The notes under the pieces: model-generated | Told to the model about the DNA's origin: nothing | The model's input: the letters and a program-made list of their open reading frames with translations, nothing else | The model's database searches: none | NCBI RefSeq assembly: GCF_008369325.1 | Contig: NZ_VOBI01000003.1 | Span: forward strand, 1 to 64,000 | Source of the DNA: Pseudomonas sp. ANT_H12B | GTDB taxonomy: Bacteria; Pseudomonadota; Gammaproteobacteria; Pseudomonadales; Pseudomonadaceae | Direction of reading: 5' to 3' | DNA length: 64,000 bases | Shown: positions 1 through 9,023 of the stretch, in pieces | Numbering within the stretch: the first letter of the stretch is position 1 | Layout of the letters: each line of letters opens with the position of its first letter | Made by a program: the position numbers and the translations under genes

Positions 1-107
1 TGAGTCCCCTGAAGGGCCGTCGAAGACTACGACGTTGATAGGTTGGGTGTGTAAGCGCTGTGAGGCGTTGAGCTAACCAATACTAATTGCCCGTGAGGCT
101 TGACCAT
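1..107 (+). rRNA. 23S ribosomal RNA, 3' end (partial)
   Basis: Only the last ~107 bases of the large-subunit rRNA are present; the rest lies before the window. The text matches the conserved 23S 3' terminus (GAGCTAACCAATACTAATTG, then CCGTGAGGCTTGACCAT). The final TTGACC would pair with the GGTCAA that starts Pseudomonas 23S. The exact end is placed by analogy with E. coli and may be off by a few bases. About 170 bases of spacer follow, with a small dyad (CGTTAT-gca-AATAACG) just before the first 5S gene. Confidence 0.93.
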
Positions 108-275
108 ATAACACCCAAGCAATTTGCTGACTCTGAATTGGAAACAAAAAGGAGCGCCAGATTGCGGTGTGTGAAGACGAAATGAACCGAAAGTTCGAGA
201 TACTCACAAAACACCAGACTGTCACATACCCATTCGCTGGAGCGTTATGCAAATAACGACCTGGCTACCGAATTT

Positions 276-391
276 CTTGACGACCATAGAGCATTGGAAC
301 CACCTGATCCCATCCCGAACTCAGCAGTGAAACGATGCATCGCCGATGGTAGTGTGGGGTTTCCCCATGTGAGAGTAGGTCATCGTCAAGA
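276..391 (+). rRNA. rrf: 5S ribosomal RNA, first copy
   Basis: A 116-base 5S gene of the Pseudomonas type. Its ends pair (CTTGACGA with TCGTCAAG), and the core contains the conserved CCCATCCCGAACTCAG and GATGGTAGTGTGGGG blocks. It belongs to the rRNA operon whose 23S end opens the window. An identical second copy lies 107 bases downstream, and a strong terminator separates the two. Confidence 0.96.
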
Positions 392-401
392 TTAAATTCC
401 G

Positions 402-438
402 AAACCCCTATCTGCGTATGCAGGTAGGGGTTTTGTTT
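402..438 (+). terminator. Rho-independent terminator after first 5S
   Basis: AAACCCCTATCTGC and GCAGGTAGGGGTTT form a long stem around a GTAT loop, followed by TTGTTTT. It lies directly after the first 5S gene. If it were fully efficient the second 5S would not be transcribed, so it may act partly, or the second copy may have arisen by duplication of a gene-terminator unit. Confidence 0.85.
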
Positions 439-498
439 TAGTAGAAGTCACCAATTTTGCTGGCACGTTACTGCTGTAACGGGCTGGTCACAGAATTT

Positions 499-614
499 CT
501 TGACGACCATAGAGCATTGGAACCACCTGATCCCATCCCGAACTCAGCAGTGAAACGATGCATCGCCGATGGTAGTGTGGGGTTTCCCCATGTGAGAGTA
601 GGTCATCGTCAAGA
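499..614 (+). rRNA. rrf: 5S ribosomal RNA, second copy
   Basis: Base-for-base the same as the first 5S gene. The duplication includes flanking sequence: a short dyad (CGTTAC-tgct-GTAACG) and a GGCTGGTCACAGAATTT stretch precede it, resembling the flank of copy one. A distal second 5S is found in one rRNA operon of several Pseudomonas genomes. Confidence 0.96.
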
Positions 615-625
615 TTGAATTCCAG

Positions 626-659
626 AACCCCTGTCTGCTAACGCAGACAGGGGTTTTGT
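626..659 (+). terminator. Rho-independent terminator of the rRNA operon
   Basis: AACCCCTGTCTGC and GCAGACAGGGGTT pair around TAAC and are followed by TTGTCGTT. The hairpin resembles the one after the first 5S but is not identical, so the two terminators have diverged while the 5S genes stayed the same. Confidence 0.85.
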
Positions 660-726
660 CGTTCTGGGCTTACTAAAAACTTAGTAACGCTATAGCCAAA
701 CATATGGAATGTTCCCGCAGAAACGA

Positions 727-761
727 CAAAGCCAGCCCCTGAGTTCAGACGGCTGGCTTTG
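727..761 (-). terminator. Probable terminator of the TonB receptor gene
   Basis: CAAAGCCAGCC and GGCTGGCTTTG form an 11-bp perfect stem just after the receptor stop codon (minus strand), followed by TCGTTT. It also faces the rRNA operon, so it could stop transcription from both sides. Confidence 0.65.
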
Positions 762-776
762 TGGGAGTAACGAGTA

Positions 777-3278
777 TTAGAACTGGTAGCTCACCGTCGC
801 GGCGACATTTCGCTCTTCGCCCAGGTAGCAGAAGTTCAGGCTGGCACAGGAGGCCACGTACGACTCGTTTGTCAGGTTGTTCGCATTCAGACGCACATCA
901 ACGCCCTTCAACCCAACCTTACCCAAGTCATAGCCGACAGAAGCGTCAAACAACGTATAGGACGGCACCTTCATGGTGTTTTCCGCGTCAGCCCAGCTAT
1001 AACCGACATAACGCACACCACCGCCCAAGCGCAGGCCATCGAGTGCCGCGTTGTCGAACGCGTAGTCAGCCCAGATCGAGGCCATGTGCCGTGGTGCCTG
1101 GGTTGGCGAGTTACCCTTGTTCTCGATCACGTCAGTGTCCGTGCTCAAGGTGCTGATCATCGACTTAGAGTATTCGATGTCGGTGAAGGTGTAGCTGCCC
1201 AGCACTTTGAAGTTGTCGGTCAGTTGCATGTGCGCTTCCAGTTCCAGGCCCTGGGAGCGGACAGCGCCTACGGCGCGATAGAAGTTTTCCTGCGGTAGTT
1301 TGGTTGCGAGGTTTTCCTGATCGATGCGGAACAGCGACGCGGTGAACAAGTTGTCGGTGCCTGGCGGCTGATACTTCAGGCCCACTTCCCATTGTTTGCC
1401 ATCGGTAGGTGCCAGGGGATTACCGGCACTGTCCGAGTAGGAGTTCGGGTTGAACGACTCGGAATAGCTGATATACGGCGCGATGCCGTTATCGAACAAG
1501 TACAGCGCCCCGGCCCGCCCGGTCGGCTTGGTGCGTTTATCACGGATTTCAGTGCCCTGCGGACGCCCCGCCTCAGCGAGCCGATTCTCATCTGAGGTTT
1601 CGACCCAGTCCTGACGCAGGCCCAAGGAAAAGCGCCATTTGTCCATCTCGATCAGGTCTTGCAGATAAACACCGGTTTGCTCCAGACGACGCAGATAGCT
1701 GGTTGGGCTGTAGAAGTCGATGTCCGAGTTGCCATAGACCGGATTGAACGCATCGATCGGCGCAAGACCGCCACCGGTCCAGTCGACCACAGTTTTACGG
1801 CGCTGATAGTCCGCACCCATCAGCACGGTGTGCTTGGTTGCGCCGGTGAAGAATTCTGCTTGCAGCATGTTATCGACGATGAAGGCGTGCAGTTTCTCGT
1901 CGCCACCGGTGTAATAACGGTTCAACTCGTTACTGGTGGGTGTAGTCCAGCCATACGCGTAGACCTGATCGAGCTTCACCTTGGAGTCCAGATATCTGAA
2001 GTTCTGTCGCGCGGTGAATACGTCGTTGAAACGGTGCTCGAACTGATAACCGAAGGACTGCTGATCGCGCTGAAAACCATCAATACTCGGCTCGCCCTCG
2101 AAGAAGTTCGGGGAGATCCGATTGCCATTGCGCTGATGGATTGTGCCGTCGGCCGGCACACCGCCGTGATAACCGCCGTCCGGATCGTGTTGCAGATAGG
2201 CCTGCAAGGTCAGCGAGGTGTCTTCGGTGAAATCGATGCTCAACGTAGGTGCCAGGGCGAAGCGCTTTTCCCTGTTGTGATCGAACTGTGTGTCGGACTG
2301 ATCCGCCAGCCCTGTCAGACGATAGGCAACGCGTTCGTCGTCATCCACCGGGCCGCTGAAGTCAAAACCCATACCGCGTTGGCCTTGGGAACCCACTGTG
2401 GCTTGAATCTGGTGATAAGCCTCATACAAGGGCTTCTTGCTGGTCAACGCCACCAGACCACCCGGCGAGCTACGGCCATAAAGTACCGATGACGGCCCTT
2501 TGAGAATATCGATTCGCTCAAGGAAATACGGGTCAACCTGCATGGTGCTATAGGTGCCGCTGTCGCCCATGGACTTCAGGCCATCCAGATAGATGTTATC
2601 CACCGAGCCGTCGTTGAAACCACGCATTGCCACGTAGTCGTAACGGTGGGTTGCGCCGTAAGGATTGGTCAGCACGCCGGGGGTGTAGCGCATCGCCTGG
2701 GATACGGTTTGCGAGCCTTGGTCGTCCATTTGCTCGCGAGTCACCACCGACACACTTTGCGAAGTTTCCAACAGCGCAGTACTGGTCTTGGTGGCGATCT
2801 GGCTGTGCGTCGCGTTGTAGCCGTCCATGCTGCCCAGTGCGTTACCGAGGGCAAAGCCTTTGATGTCGGTAGTGGGCAATGCCAGCGCTTCGGTTTCGGC
2901 GACAGGTCGCAGCACATAGCTGCTGCCATTCTGACTGACGGCATCCAGCCCCGAACCACTGAGCAAGCGGCTCAAGGCCTGGTCCACCGAATATTCACCT
3001 TGCAGCCCGGCTGATTGACGTCCCTGAGTTTGATCGGGAGTCATCGAAAGGGTGATCCCGGCCTGACGCGCAAACTGGTTGAGCGCATCGCTCAAAGGGC
3101 CGGCGGCAATGTTGTAGCGGTGGCTGCTGACCTCGTTGCCCTGCGCCGCCACGCCAAGTGTCGGCAGCAGGCCGACGCCTAATGCGGTAGAGAACAGCGC
3201 CGCGCGTACGGCGTGACGCAAGACACCTGAATCCGCGGTTAAATAAAGAGGGTTCTTACTGATGGCGCGCACAGTCAT
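777..3278 (-). CDS. TonB-dependent siderophore receptor with STN signalling domain
   Basis: An 833-residue outer-membrane receptor that would import a ferric siderophore using TonB energy. An N-terminal signal region ends near residue 46. The secretin/TonB N-terminal (STN) domain follows at ~50-110, then the plug (ERIDILKGPSSVLYG at ~255-270) and a beta barrel ending in the terminal aromatic signature TVSYQF. The STN domain fits signalling to the FecR-type protein encoded just upstream. The Cys-containing C-terminal segment (VASCASLNFCYLGEERN) resembles the FhuA/FoxA/FiuA group, so a ferrichrome- or ferrioxamine-type ligand is inferred; fiuIRA of P. aeruginosa has the same gene order. The ATG at 3278 was chosen because a signal peptide begins there and GGA lies before it. 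Confidence 0.9.
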   Translation of the reverse strand: MTVRAISKNPLYLTADSGVLRHAVRAALFSTALGVGLLPTLGVAAQGNEVSSHRYNIAAGPLSDALNQFARQAGITLSMTPDQTQGRQSAGLQGEYSVDQALSRLLSGSGLDAVSQNGSSYVLRPVAETEALALPTTDIKGFALGNALGSMDGYNATHSQIATKTSTALLETSQSVSVVTREQMDDQGSQTVSQAMRYTPGVLTNPYGATHRYDYVAMRGFNDGSVDNIYLDGLKSMGDSGTYSTMQVDPYFLERIDILKGPSSVLYGRSSPGGLVALTSKKPLYEAYHQIQATVGSQGQRGMGFDFSGPVDDDERVAYRLTGLADQSDTQFDHNREKRFALAPTLSIDFTEDTSLTLQAYLQHDPDGGYHGGVPADGTIHQRNGNRISPNFFEGEPSIDGFQRDQQSFGYQFEHRFNDVFTARQNFRYLDSKVKLDQVYAYGWTTPTSNELNRYYTGGDEKLHAFIVDNMLQAEFFTGATKHTVLMGADYQRRKTVVDWTGGGLAPIDAFNPVYGNSDIDFYSPTSYLRRLEQTGVYLQDLIEMDKWRFSLGLRQDWVETSDENRLAEAGRPQGTEIRDKRTKPTGRAGALYLFDNGIAPYISYSESFNPNSYSDSAGNPLAPTDGKQWEVGLKYQPPGTDNLFTASLFRIDQENLATKLPQENFYRAVGAVRSQGLELEAHMQLTDNFKVLGSYTFTDIEYSKSMISTLSTDTDVIENKGNSPTQAPRHMASIWADYAFDNAALDGLRLGGGVRYVGYSWADAENTMKVPSYTLFDASVGYDLGKVGLKGVDVRLNANNLTNESYVASCASLNFCYLGEERNVAATVSYQF

Positions 3279-3366
3279 TGTAGGTTTCCGTAGGAAGTCG
3301 CTGAAGACAGAGTTGAAGTGCTTACTGTCTAAGCCGGACTTGTTCGGAAAACCCGCCAAAAATATT

Positions 3367-4344
3367 TCAGACCTGGCGCTCCAGCGTCACCCACCAGCGA
3401 GTGCGATAACGCAACTGCACCGGCAGGGTTTGCGGCAGGATCGTCAGCAGTCTGTCGGTATTCTCCAGGCGGAAAACTCCAGACAGCCGCAAGTCGGCAA
3501 TGTCCGCTGAGCACGTCAGATAACCGTGGCGATAGCGTCCGACTTCATTCAGGAAATCCGCGAGACGCATGTTGCGGGTAACGACCAATCCGTCGACCCA
3601 AGCACCCACATCCATGTCCAGCGGCGGCGCCAGCGTCGTTCTATGGTGATCAATCAAATAACTCTGCCCGGCCTGGACCTGAGTCGGCATGCCATCGGCG
3701 GCAAGCGGGGAGTGGATGACGACCATGCCACCGGTCACGCTGAGCCGTGTGCATTCGGCGTCCTGACGCAGGATGAACCGTGCATCCACCCCCTCGTAAA
3801 CACCGTGGCGGCTTTGCACTCGCAACGGTCGATCAAAAGAAGCCCCTTCATCGGCCCCACCGCACGTCACGATGATCTCGCCGCGGGTGAGCTTGATCAG
3901 CCGATGCTGGGGGGTGTAATCCAGATCCACCGCGCTGGCGGTGTTGAGCTCAAGGCGAGTGCCGTCTGGTAACTGGAAACCGCGCCGCTCGCCAGTAGCG
4001 GTGGCGAAGTCGGCATTCCATTGCTGCCATCCAATCGTGTCTTTGCCCAACCACACCGCCGAACCCATCAGCAGCGCGCCAGACAGCAGTTTCAACGTCT
4101 GGCGTCGGCCCAGTCCCTGTGCGCTTTTTTCCAACGTATTGAAAGCCACTTGAGCACCGGGCACCGATCGCAGGTTGCTACTCAGTTCGGCTTGCAGCGA
4201 CTGCACCCGTTGCCAGGCAAGTTCGTGCTCATGGTGTTCCGCCCGCCAGACGTCGCATTGCTGACGCAGCCTGGAATTGGCCGAATGGTTACGCAAGCGC
4301 AGCAACCAGTTGATGGCCTTTGACCACCTGCTGATGGGGTTCAC
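3367..4344 (-). CDS. FecR-type anti-sigma / signal transducer
   Basis: 325 residues. An N-terminal cytoplasmic DUF4880 segment (AINWLLRL, then HELAWQRV near residue 40) is followed by one membrane span around 75-95 and a periplasmic FecR domain at ~105-210. Proteins of this family hold the partner ECF sigma factor inactive, or activate it, depending on the state of the TonB receptor. The start is GTG at 4344: an in-frame TGA lies only ten bases upstream, so no longer reading is possible. It lies 33 bases after the sigma gene and 88 bases before the receptor gene, and all three are on the minus strand. Confidence 0.88.
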   Translation of the reverse strand: MNPISRWSKAINWLLRLRNHSANSRLRQQCDVWRAEHHEHELAWQRVQSLQAELSSNLRSVPGAQVAFNTLEKSAQGLGRRQTLKLLSGALLMGSAVWLGKDTIGWQQWNADFATATGERRGFQLPDGTRLELNTASAVDLDYTPQHRLIKLTRGEIIVTCGGADEGASFDRPLRVQSRHGVYEGVDARFILRQDAECTRLSVTGGMVVIHSPLAADGMPTQVQAGQSYLIDHHRTTLAPPLDMDVGAWVDGLVVTRNMRLADFLNEVGRYRHGYLTCSADIADLRLSGVFRLENTDRLLTILPQTLPVQLRYRTRWWVTLERQV

Positions 4345-4377
4345 CGCGTCGATTCAGCAACGAGTTATCCACAGGCA

Positions 4378-4878
4378 TCATGCTTCATACCGCAGCATGT
4401 AGCAGTGATACAACGCGTTGGCCACATAGCGCTCCACCGAGCGCAGAGACACACCCATCTGGCCGGCGATCTGTTTGTGGGTAAGCCCTTCGCACTGGGA
4501 CAGCAGAAACGCCTGACGCCCTTTCGGCTTCAGGCCTTCAAGCATGCGGGCGATGCCTTCCAATAACTCAAGCACCAGGGCCCGCGCTTCGGCGCTCGGA
4601 GTTTCGGCCTCGGGTAAATGAGCGATGGTTTCCAGATAAGCGCGTTCAATCTCTTCACGGCGCCAATGGTCGATCACCAAACCGCGAGCAATGGTTCGCA
4701 AAAAGGCCCGAGGGGCCTTGAGTTCCAGGCGTTCTGTTCTTTGCAGCAGTCGAACAAAGGTGTCCTGGGCCAGGTCCGCCGCATCGGCTGAATTGCCCAG
4801 TCGAGCGCGCAGCCACGTGTTGAGCCAACCATGATGGTTACTGTAAAGCGCGTGTACGGCAATCTCAGGAAAGGACAT
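4378..4878 (-). CDS. FecI-like ECF sigma factor
   Basis: A 166-residue extracytoplasmic-function sigma factor. Region 2 is seen at ~15-80 (DAADLAQDTFVRLLQR, then the DHWRR segment). Region 4 is the helix-turn-helix at ~110-160 (LTHKQIAGQMGVSLRSVER). It would direct transcription of the downstream receptor when the siderophore is bound. Earlier in-frame ATGs exist, but they lie in or upstream of a Fur box, so the ATG at 4878 (MSFPEIAVH) is preferred even though its ribosome-binding site is weak. Expression is expected to rise under iron starvation. Confidence 0.88.
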   Translation of the reverse strand: MSFPEIAVHALYSNHHGWLNTWLRARLGNSADAADLAQDTFVRLLQRTERLELKAPRAFLRTIARGLVIDHWRREEIERAYLETIAHLPEAETPSAEARALVLELLEGIARMLEGLKPKGRQAFLLSQCEGLTHKQIAGQMGVSLRSVERYVANALYHCYMLRYEA

Positions 4879-4902
4879 GAACGCAACAGCCCGGACGTCA
4901 TA

Positions 4903-4921
4903 AATGATAATTAGTCGCATT
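4903..4921 (-). promoter_or_regulatory. Probable Fur box upstream of the FecI-type sigma gene
   Basis: AATGATAATTAGTCGCATT reads, on the minus strand, as AATGCGACTAATTATCATT. This is close to Fur boxes found before Pseudomonas iron-starvation sigma genes. It lies 25-43 bases upstream of the chosen start. Confidence 0.65.
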
Positions 4922-4980
4922 GTCATCAAGGGTTGGGGAATTTGCAACTGCCGTTCAAACAACCGTCCGCGTTATCGTTC

Positions 4981-5063
4981 TTCGCGAGCAAGCCCGCTCT
5001 CACAAGTGACTGCATTCTCCTGAGAGAACGCGGTCACTTGTGGGAGCGGGCTTGCTCGCGAAA
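4981..5063. repeat. Paired REP element (inverted)
   Basis: TTCGCGAGCAAGCCCGCTCTCAC at the left and its near-perfect inverse (GTGGGAGCGGGCTTGCTCGCGAA) at the right flank about 36 bases. It lies between the convergent-side ends of the iron-signalling unit and the mgo operon. Confidence 0.85.
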
Positions 5064-5094
5064 GCGGTGTAACGATTACCGCTGAACCGAACCC

Positions 5095-5562
5095 TTACAC
5101 AAACAGCTTCAGCACATTGTTCATCGCATCATCGGCAAAGCCCTGAACGAAATCCTTGAATCCCGGTAGCGCCTCGGCGCCGCCCTGGGCCGGTTCGGCG
5201 ATGATGGTCCAGGTTGCTCGGGACTGGCCCGCATCCAGCGGCTCAACACTCATCGCCGCCCACAAATTGGCCACGCCCAAGGTGTTGTAAATCGTGGTCC
5301 ACGTCATGTTCAACGCCTGGTCATCCCGCGAGTTGAGTTGCTCCACCACAAGGTTGCCGTCCTTGAAGAACTTCTTGCGCAAGGACGACACGCCTTCACC
5401 CGTCATCTCGATGTGCGACAGCGCCGGAATGAATGTGTCGAAACCGGCAAAGTTGCCGACCACGGCCCAGACTTGCGCAGCATCAGCCGGCACTTCCACT
5501 GAAGAAACGACGTGGCAGCCTTGAGGGTTTTTGATCAGGGTATCGGGTTGCAGAGTGCTCAT
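5095..5562 (-). CDS. mgoD: SRPBCC / polyketide-cyclase-like protein, MgoD
   Basis: 155 residues with the SRPBCC (START-like) pattern: a VEVPADAAQVWAVVGNFAGF opening and a ligand-cavity fold through to the C-terminal helix (GFADDAMNNVLKLF). It is the last gene of the operon and starts 31 bases after the mgoA stop, with GGAG before its ATG. In the mgo/pvf family this gene accompanies the biosynthetic genes. Its exact reaction is not established to my knowledge; binding or processing of the released aldehyde or imine intermediate is an inference. Confidence 0.82.
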   Translation of the reverse strand: MSTLQPDTLIKNPQGCHVVSSVEVPADAAQVWAVVGNFAGFDTFIPALSHIEMTGEGVSSLRKKFFKDGNLVVEQLNSRDDQALNMTWTTIYNTLGVANLWAAMSVEPLDAGQSRATWTIIAEPAQGGAEALPGFKDFVQGFADDAMNNVLKLFV

Positions 5563-5593
5563 GGTTTTGCTCCATTTGTTGGGTCGGGATGAA

Positions 5594-8500
5594 TCAGATG
5601 AAATTGATTTCTTTGAGGTAGTTGCAGCCACGACGTAGCAACGCCGGGGATTTTTCCGGGTAGTGCGCGCCCATCTGCCGAACGCCTGCTTGAGCGTTCT
5701 CGTGGCCGATCATCGAGATGTCGCCGATGTCTTCCTCGAAGCCGTTGAGGTAGAAACCCAGCACGCCGAACAGCGCGTTGTCGCTGTCGACCCGGCCCAG
5801 TAGCTGCTGCCAGTCGGCGACGCTGACCATGGAAAATTCCCGGCCGGCCTCGCGAAAGGACGCCACGTAGGCGTCCCAGCTCAAGGGCTGTGGGTTGTGC
5901 AGGTTGAACACCGCTTTATCCGTCTGATAACGGCTGGCATGGAAGGCAATGAACCGGGCGAGAAAGTCCACCGGCATCAAATCGAAATTCAGCGCAAATT
6001 CCGGCACCTGGCCGAGCTGGATTGAACCCTTGAGCATCAGCATCAAGCGATTCTTGTGGGGCTGGCAGACCCCCGTGAGGCTATTGAAACTGATGTTGCC
6101 GGGGCGATAGAGATTGACCCGAACCCCACGTTCGCGAGCCCGCTCGAGAATCCTTTCACCGACCCATTTAGACAGGTTGTAGCCGTTCTTGATGTAGATC
6201 GGCGGGGTCTGTGCGGCGGGCAATTCCAGCACCTGGCCATCGGCGGAAATCGTGCTGGACGCCGACAGTGTCGAGACGAAATTGAAGATCTTTTTGCTGC
6301 GTCCTTCGCACAGTCGCAGGCACTCGAAAATCGGCTCGACGTTATCCCGCGCCAGCGACTCGTAATCGAGTACGTGATTGACGTTGGCGGCGTTGTGCAC
6401 CAACGCGCCGAACTCCCGATCCAATCGCTCGTAAACCTCTGGGGCGAGGCCCAGTTCAGGGCGAGTAATGTCCGCCGCGTAAACCCGCACCCGGCTCAGG
6501 TCCAGATGCTCCAGGCGGTTTTCGCGCAACGCGTGAGCGAAACGCTCGGCCGCCGATTGTCCGCCGCCGTCGCGCACCAGGCAGGCAACTTCACTGGCGC
6601 CCCAGGCCAGCAGCGCCTCGACGATGTGCACACCGACAAAACTGTTGGCGCCGGTGACAATCACCTTGTGCACATCGCCCATCCGACTGACCGGCAACGG
6701 CTGTATCTCCAGCTCACGGAAGGCATCGGCCAGGGCCTTTTCGCTCAATACTGCTTCGGTGCCGGAGCCACGAACCAGCGTCGCCAGTTTCGCGATGGTG
6801 GGCAGTTCGATAAAGCGGTTAATCGAGATACTGCGCCCGAATTCTTCACGCAAACGCAGGAGCATGCGCGACAGCAGGATCGAGTGGCCACCCAGATTGA
6901 AGAAGCTTTCGTCGGTGGAAATGTCGCTGGCCGGCAGCTCCAGCAGTTCGGCCCAGATCTCCAGCAACAGCGTTTCGTCGGTGCTGGCAGGCAGGCGTCG
7001 TTGGCTATTTTCAGCAATGCTGACGGGCAGCTCCAGCAGCGCTTTACGGTCAACTTTGCCATTGCTGGCGAACGGCATGCTCGCCAGTTCGGTCCATGCA
7101 GTGGGCTGCATGTAGTCCGGCAAAAACTGCAAGGCGTGGGCTTTGAGCGCTTCACGCGCGGTGCCGGGTCGAGCCTCTTGAGGCTGCGCAAGGAACGCCA
7201 GAATTCGTCGATGGCTATCGATTACCACGGCCACCTGGCGGTACAACTGACTGTCGCGCAGGCAGCGTTCGATTTCTTCCGGCTCGACCCGAAAGCCACG
7301 AATCTTCACCTGGTTGTCGCGCCGTCCGCACAGCTCAATGCCCTCGCGGGTCCACTTCGCCATGTCGCCGGTGCGGTAAGCGCGCAGGCTTTTTCCGTTC
7401 GACAGGCTCAAGGTCAGATAACGCTCGGCGGTCTGCTGCGGGTTGTTCAGGTAACCCAGGCACACGCCGGGACCGACGATGAACAGCTCACCAACGGTCT
7501 GCTCGTCTACCGGCTGAAAGTCCTCATCAAGAATCAGCACCTGACTGTTGGCAATCGGTGCGCCGAGGGTTCGATTTCCATCGCCGACCTGAAGTCGCCG
7601 CGCGGTGATCAGCACCGTGGCTTCGGTAGGGCCGTAGAGGTTGTAGAGTTTGCCTTGGCGCGTCAGTTGCTGGATGACGTAGGGTTCGCAGACATCGCCG
7701 CCGGTCATCACGTGATCCAGGCACTGCAATTGATCCAGCGGCAGAATGCTCAGCAACGCTGGCGGTAAAAAGGCGTGACTCAGTTGCCGCTGGCGGATCA
7801 GTTCCACCAGTTGCAGCGGGTCGCGGCGTTGGTCGTCGCTGGGCACGATCAGCTCGGCACCCTGGAGCAGGGTCGGGAAAATATCGATCAGCGACGAGTC
7901 GAAACTCAACGACGAAAACTGCAACACCCGACTCTGCTCGGTCAGCTGCACATAGTCGGCGTACCACGCGGTGAAGTGCGCGAGGTTGGCCTGGCTGAGC
8001 AACACGCCTTTGGGATGGCCGGTGGTGCCGGAAGTGTAGAGCGCCATGCACGGCGCATCGAGCTCGGGTCGTTGGCGCATCAACGGTTGATCGAGATCCA
8101 CGTCACTGATGTCGATGCTGCCGATGTCCAGCCCCGGCATGTCGGCCGCGAGCGGATGCTGTCCATCATGCAGCAGCAACACCGCCCCGGCATTCGACAG
8201 GATGTATTGCTGGCGTTGCAGCGGATGGCTCGGCTCCAGCGGCAGGTACACTGCGCCGCTGCCGAGAATCGCCAGAATCCCCGCATACAACGCGCTGCAT
8301 TTGGGCAGGCAAATACCGACCACCAACGGTCCTTCATGCTGATCGAGCAATGGCTGCAAACGTTGTGCAATGGCGCGGCTGTGGGCGTGCAGTTCGCGAT
8401 AACTGAGGGACATGCCGGCGATGTTCAGCGCCGCTCGCTCGGCGCACTGGTTGAAGCGCTGCTCAAGCCGCTCGATCATCGGGATCTGCGCGAGTTGCAC

Positions 8501-9010
8501 CAGCCAGGGTTCAGCGGTCGTGTTGAGCTGGTGGACAAATGCCAGGCTCTCCAGAAACTGCAGGTTTTCCACACGTTCGAAGTGAGCGGACACCGCCGGC
8601 TCGGCGGGCAGAAAATACTCGGCATCCCGCGAGTAGCGACTGACCAGCAGCGCCACATGGTCCACCAGTTCCGTCACCGCGCGCAGACGCAGCGTCTGGC
8701 CATTGCCCGAGGGTTCGTCGGTAATCGGCAAGCGAGTGAACAGCGTCGAACGGTATGTGCACAGCAAGTCCAGCGGTGGCAGGCCAGAAGCTCCCGGCAC
8801 ACCGACACCCAACTGTAGCGTCAGTCGTGGCGCATCGCTGAGGCCCTGAACTTGCAGACTGGCATCGTCGATCAGCAAATCCATGTTGCCCGGCGGCTGC
8901 TCGTCGAGGGCTGTCAGCCGCCTCAGTGAATGGCCGTGTTGTTCGAGTTCCAGCGCCAGGTCCGCAAGGGCCTGGCTCTGCCCAATGAGCAGAATGTCGA
9001 GACGTCTCAT
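5594..9010 (-). CDS. mgoA: NRPS-like adenylation-thiolation-reductase enzyme, MgoA
   Basis: 1138 residues. A ~200-residue N-terminal segment of unclear role precedes an adenylation domain with its core motifs in order: YTSGTTGHPKG near 325, NLYGPTEAT, YRTGD, the VKIRGFRVEPEE region, and NGKVDR. The carrier domain has FFNLGGHSILL near 707, where Ser carries phosphopantetheine. A thioester-reductase domain follows, with a nucleotide-binding VTGANSFVG near 790 and the catalytic YNLSK near 943. The family activates an aliphatic amino acid (Leu in leudiazen, Val in valdiazen) and releases it by reduction. ATG 9010 has a strong GAGGAG site and lies 13 bases after mgoC; longer in-frame starts lie inside mgoC. 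The substrate was not derived from the sequence. Confidence 0.93.
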   Translation of the reverse strand: MRRLDILLIGQSQALADLALELEQHGHSLRRLTALDEQPPGNMDLLIDDASLQVQGLSDAPRLTLQLGVGVPGASGLPPLDLLCTYRSTLFTRLPITDEPSGNGQTLRLRAVTELVDHVALLVSRYSRDAEYFLPAEPAVSAHFERVENLQFLESLAFVHQLNTTAEPWLVQLAQIPMIERLEQRFNQCAERAALNIAGMSLSYRELHAHSRAIAQRLQPLLDQHEGPLVVGICLPKCSALYAGILAILGSGAVYLPLEPSHPLQRQQYILSNAGAVLLLHDGQHPLAADMPGLDIGSIDISDVDLDQPLMRQRPELDAPCMALYTSGTTGHPKGVLLSQANLAHFTAWYADYVQLTEQSRVLQFSSLSFDSSLIDIFPTLLQGAELIVPSDDQRRDPLQLVELIRQRQLSHAFLPPALLSILPLDQLQCLDHVMTGGDVCEPYVIQQLTRQGKLYNLYGPTEATVLITARRLQVGDGNRTLGAPIANSQVLILDEDFQPVDEQTVGELFIVGPGVCLGYLNNPQQTAERYLTLSLSNGKSLRAYRTGDMAKWTREGIELCGRRDNQVKIRGFRVEPEEIERCLRDSQLYRQVAVVIDSHRRILAFLAQPQEARPGTAREALKAHALQFLPDYMQPTAWTELASMPFASNGKVDRKALLELPVSIAENSQRRLPASTDETLLLEIWAELLELPASDISTDESFFNLGGHSILLSRMLLRLREEFGRSISINRFIELPTIAKLATLVRGSGTEAVLSEKALADAFRELEIQPLPVSRMGDVHKVIVTGANSFVGVHIVEALLAWGASEVACLVRDGGGQSAAERFAHALRENRLEHLDLSRVRVYAADITRPELGLAPEVYERLDREFGALVHNAANVNHVLDYESLARDNVEPIFECLRLCEGRSKKIFNFVSTLSASSTISADGQVLELPAAQTPPIYIKNGYNLSKWVGERILERARERGVRVNLYRPGNISFNSLTGVCQPHKNRLMLMLKGSIQLGQVPEFALNFDLMPVDFLARFIAFHASRYQTDKAVFNLHNPQPLSWDAYVASFREAGREFSMVSVADWQQLLGRVDSDNALFGVLGFYLNGFEEDIGDISMIGHENAQAGVRQMGAHYPEKSPALLRRGCNYLKEINFI

Positions 9011-9023
9011 GATGTGCTCCTCG

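Noticed and set aside
1659..2492. Long plus-strand frame inside the TonB receptor gene
   Set aside because: It is antisense to a clear receptor, shows no domain and reflects high GC codon bias.
6056..7768. 570-codon plus-strand frame opposite mgoA
   Set aside because: It is a mirror frame of a well-supported NRPS-like enzyme; its product is rich in Gln/His/Arg with no recognisable family.
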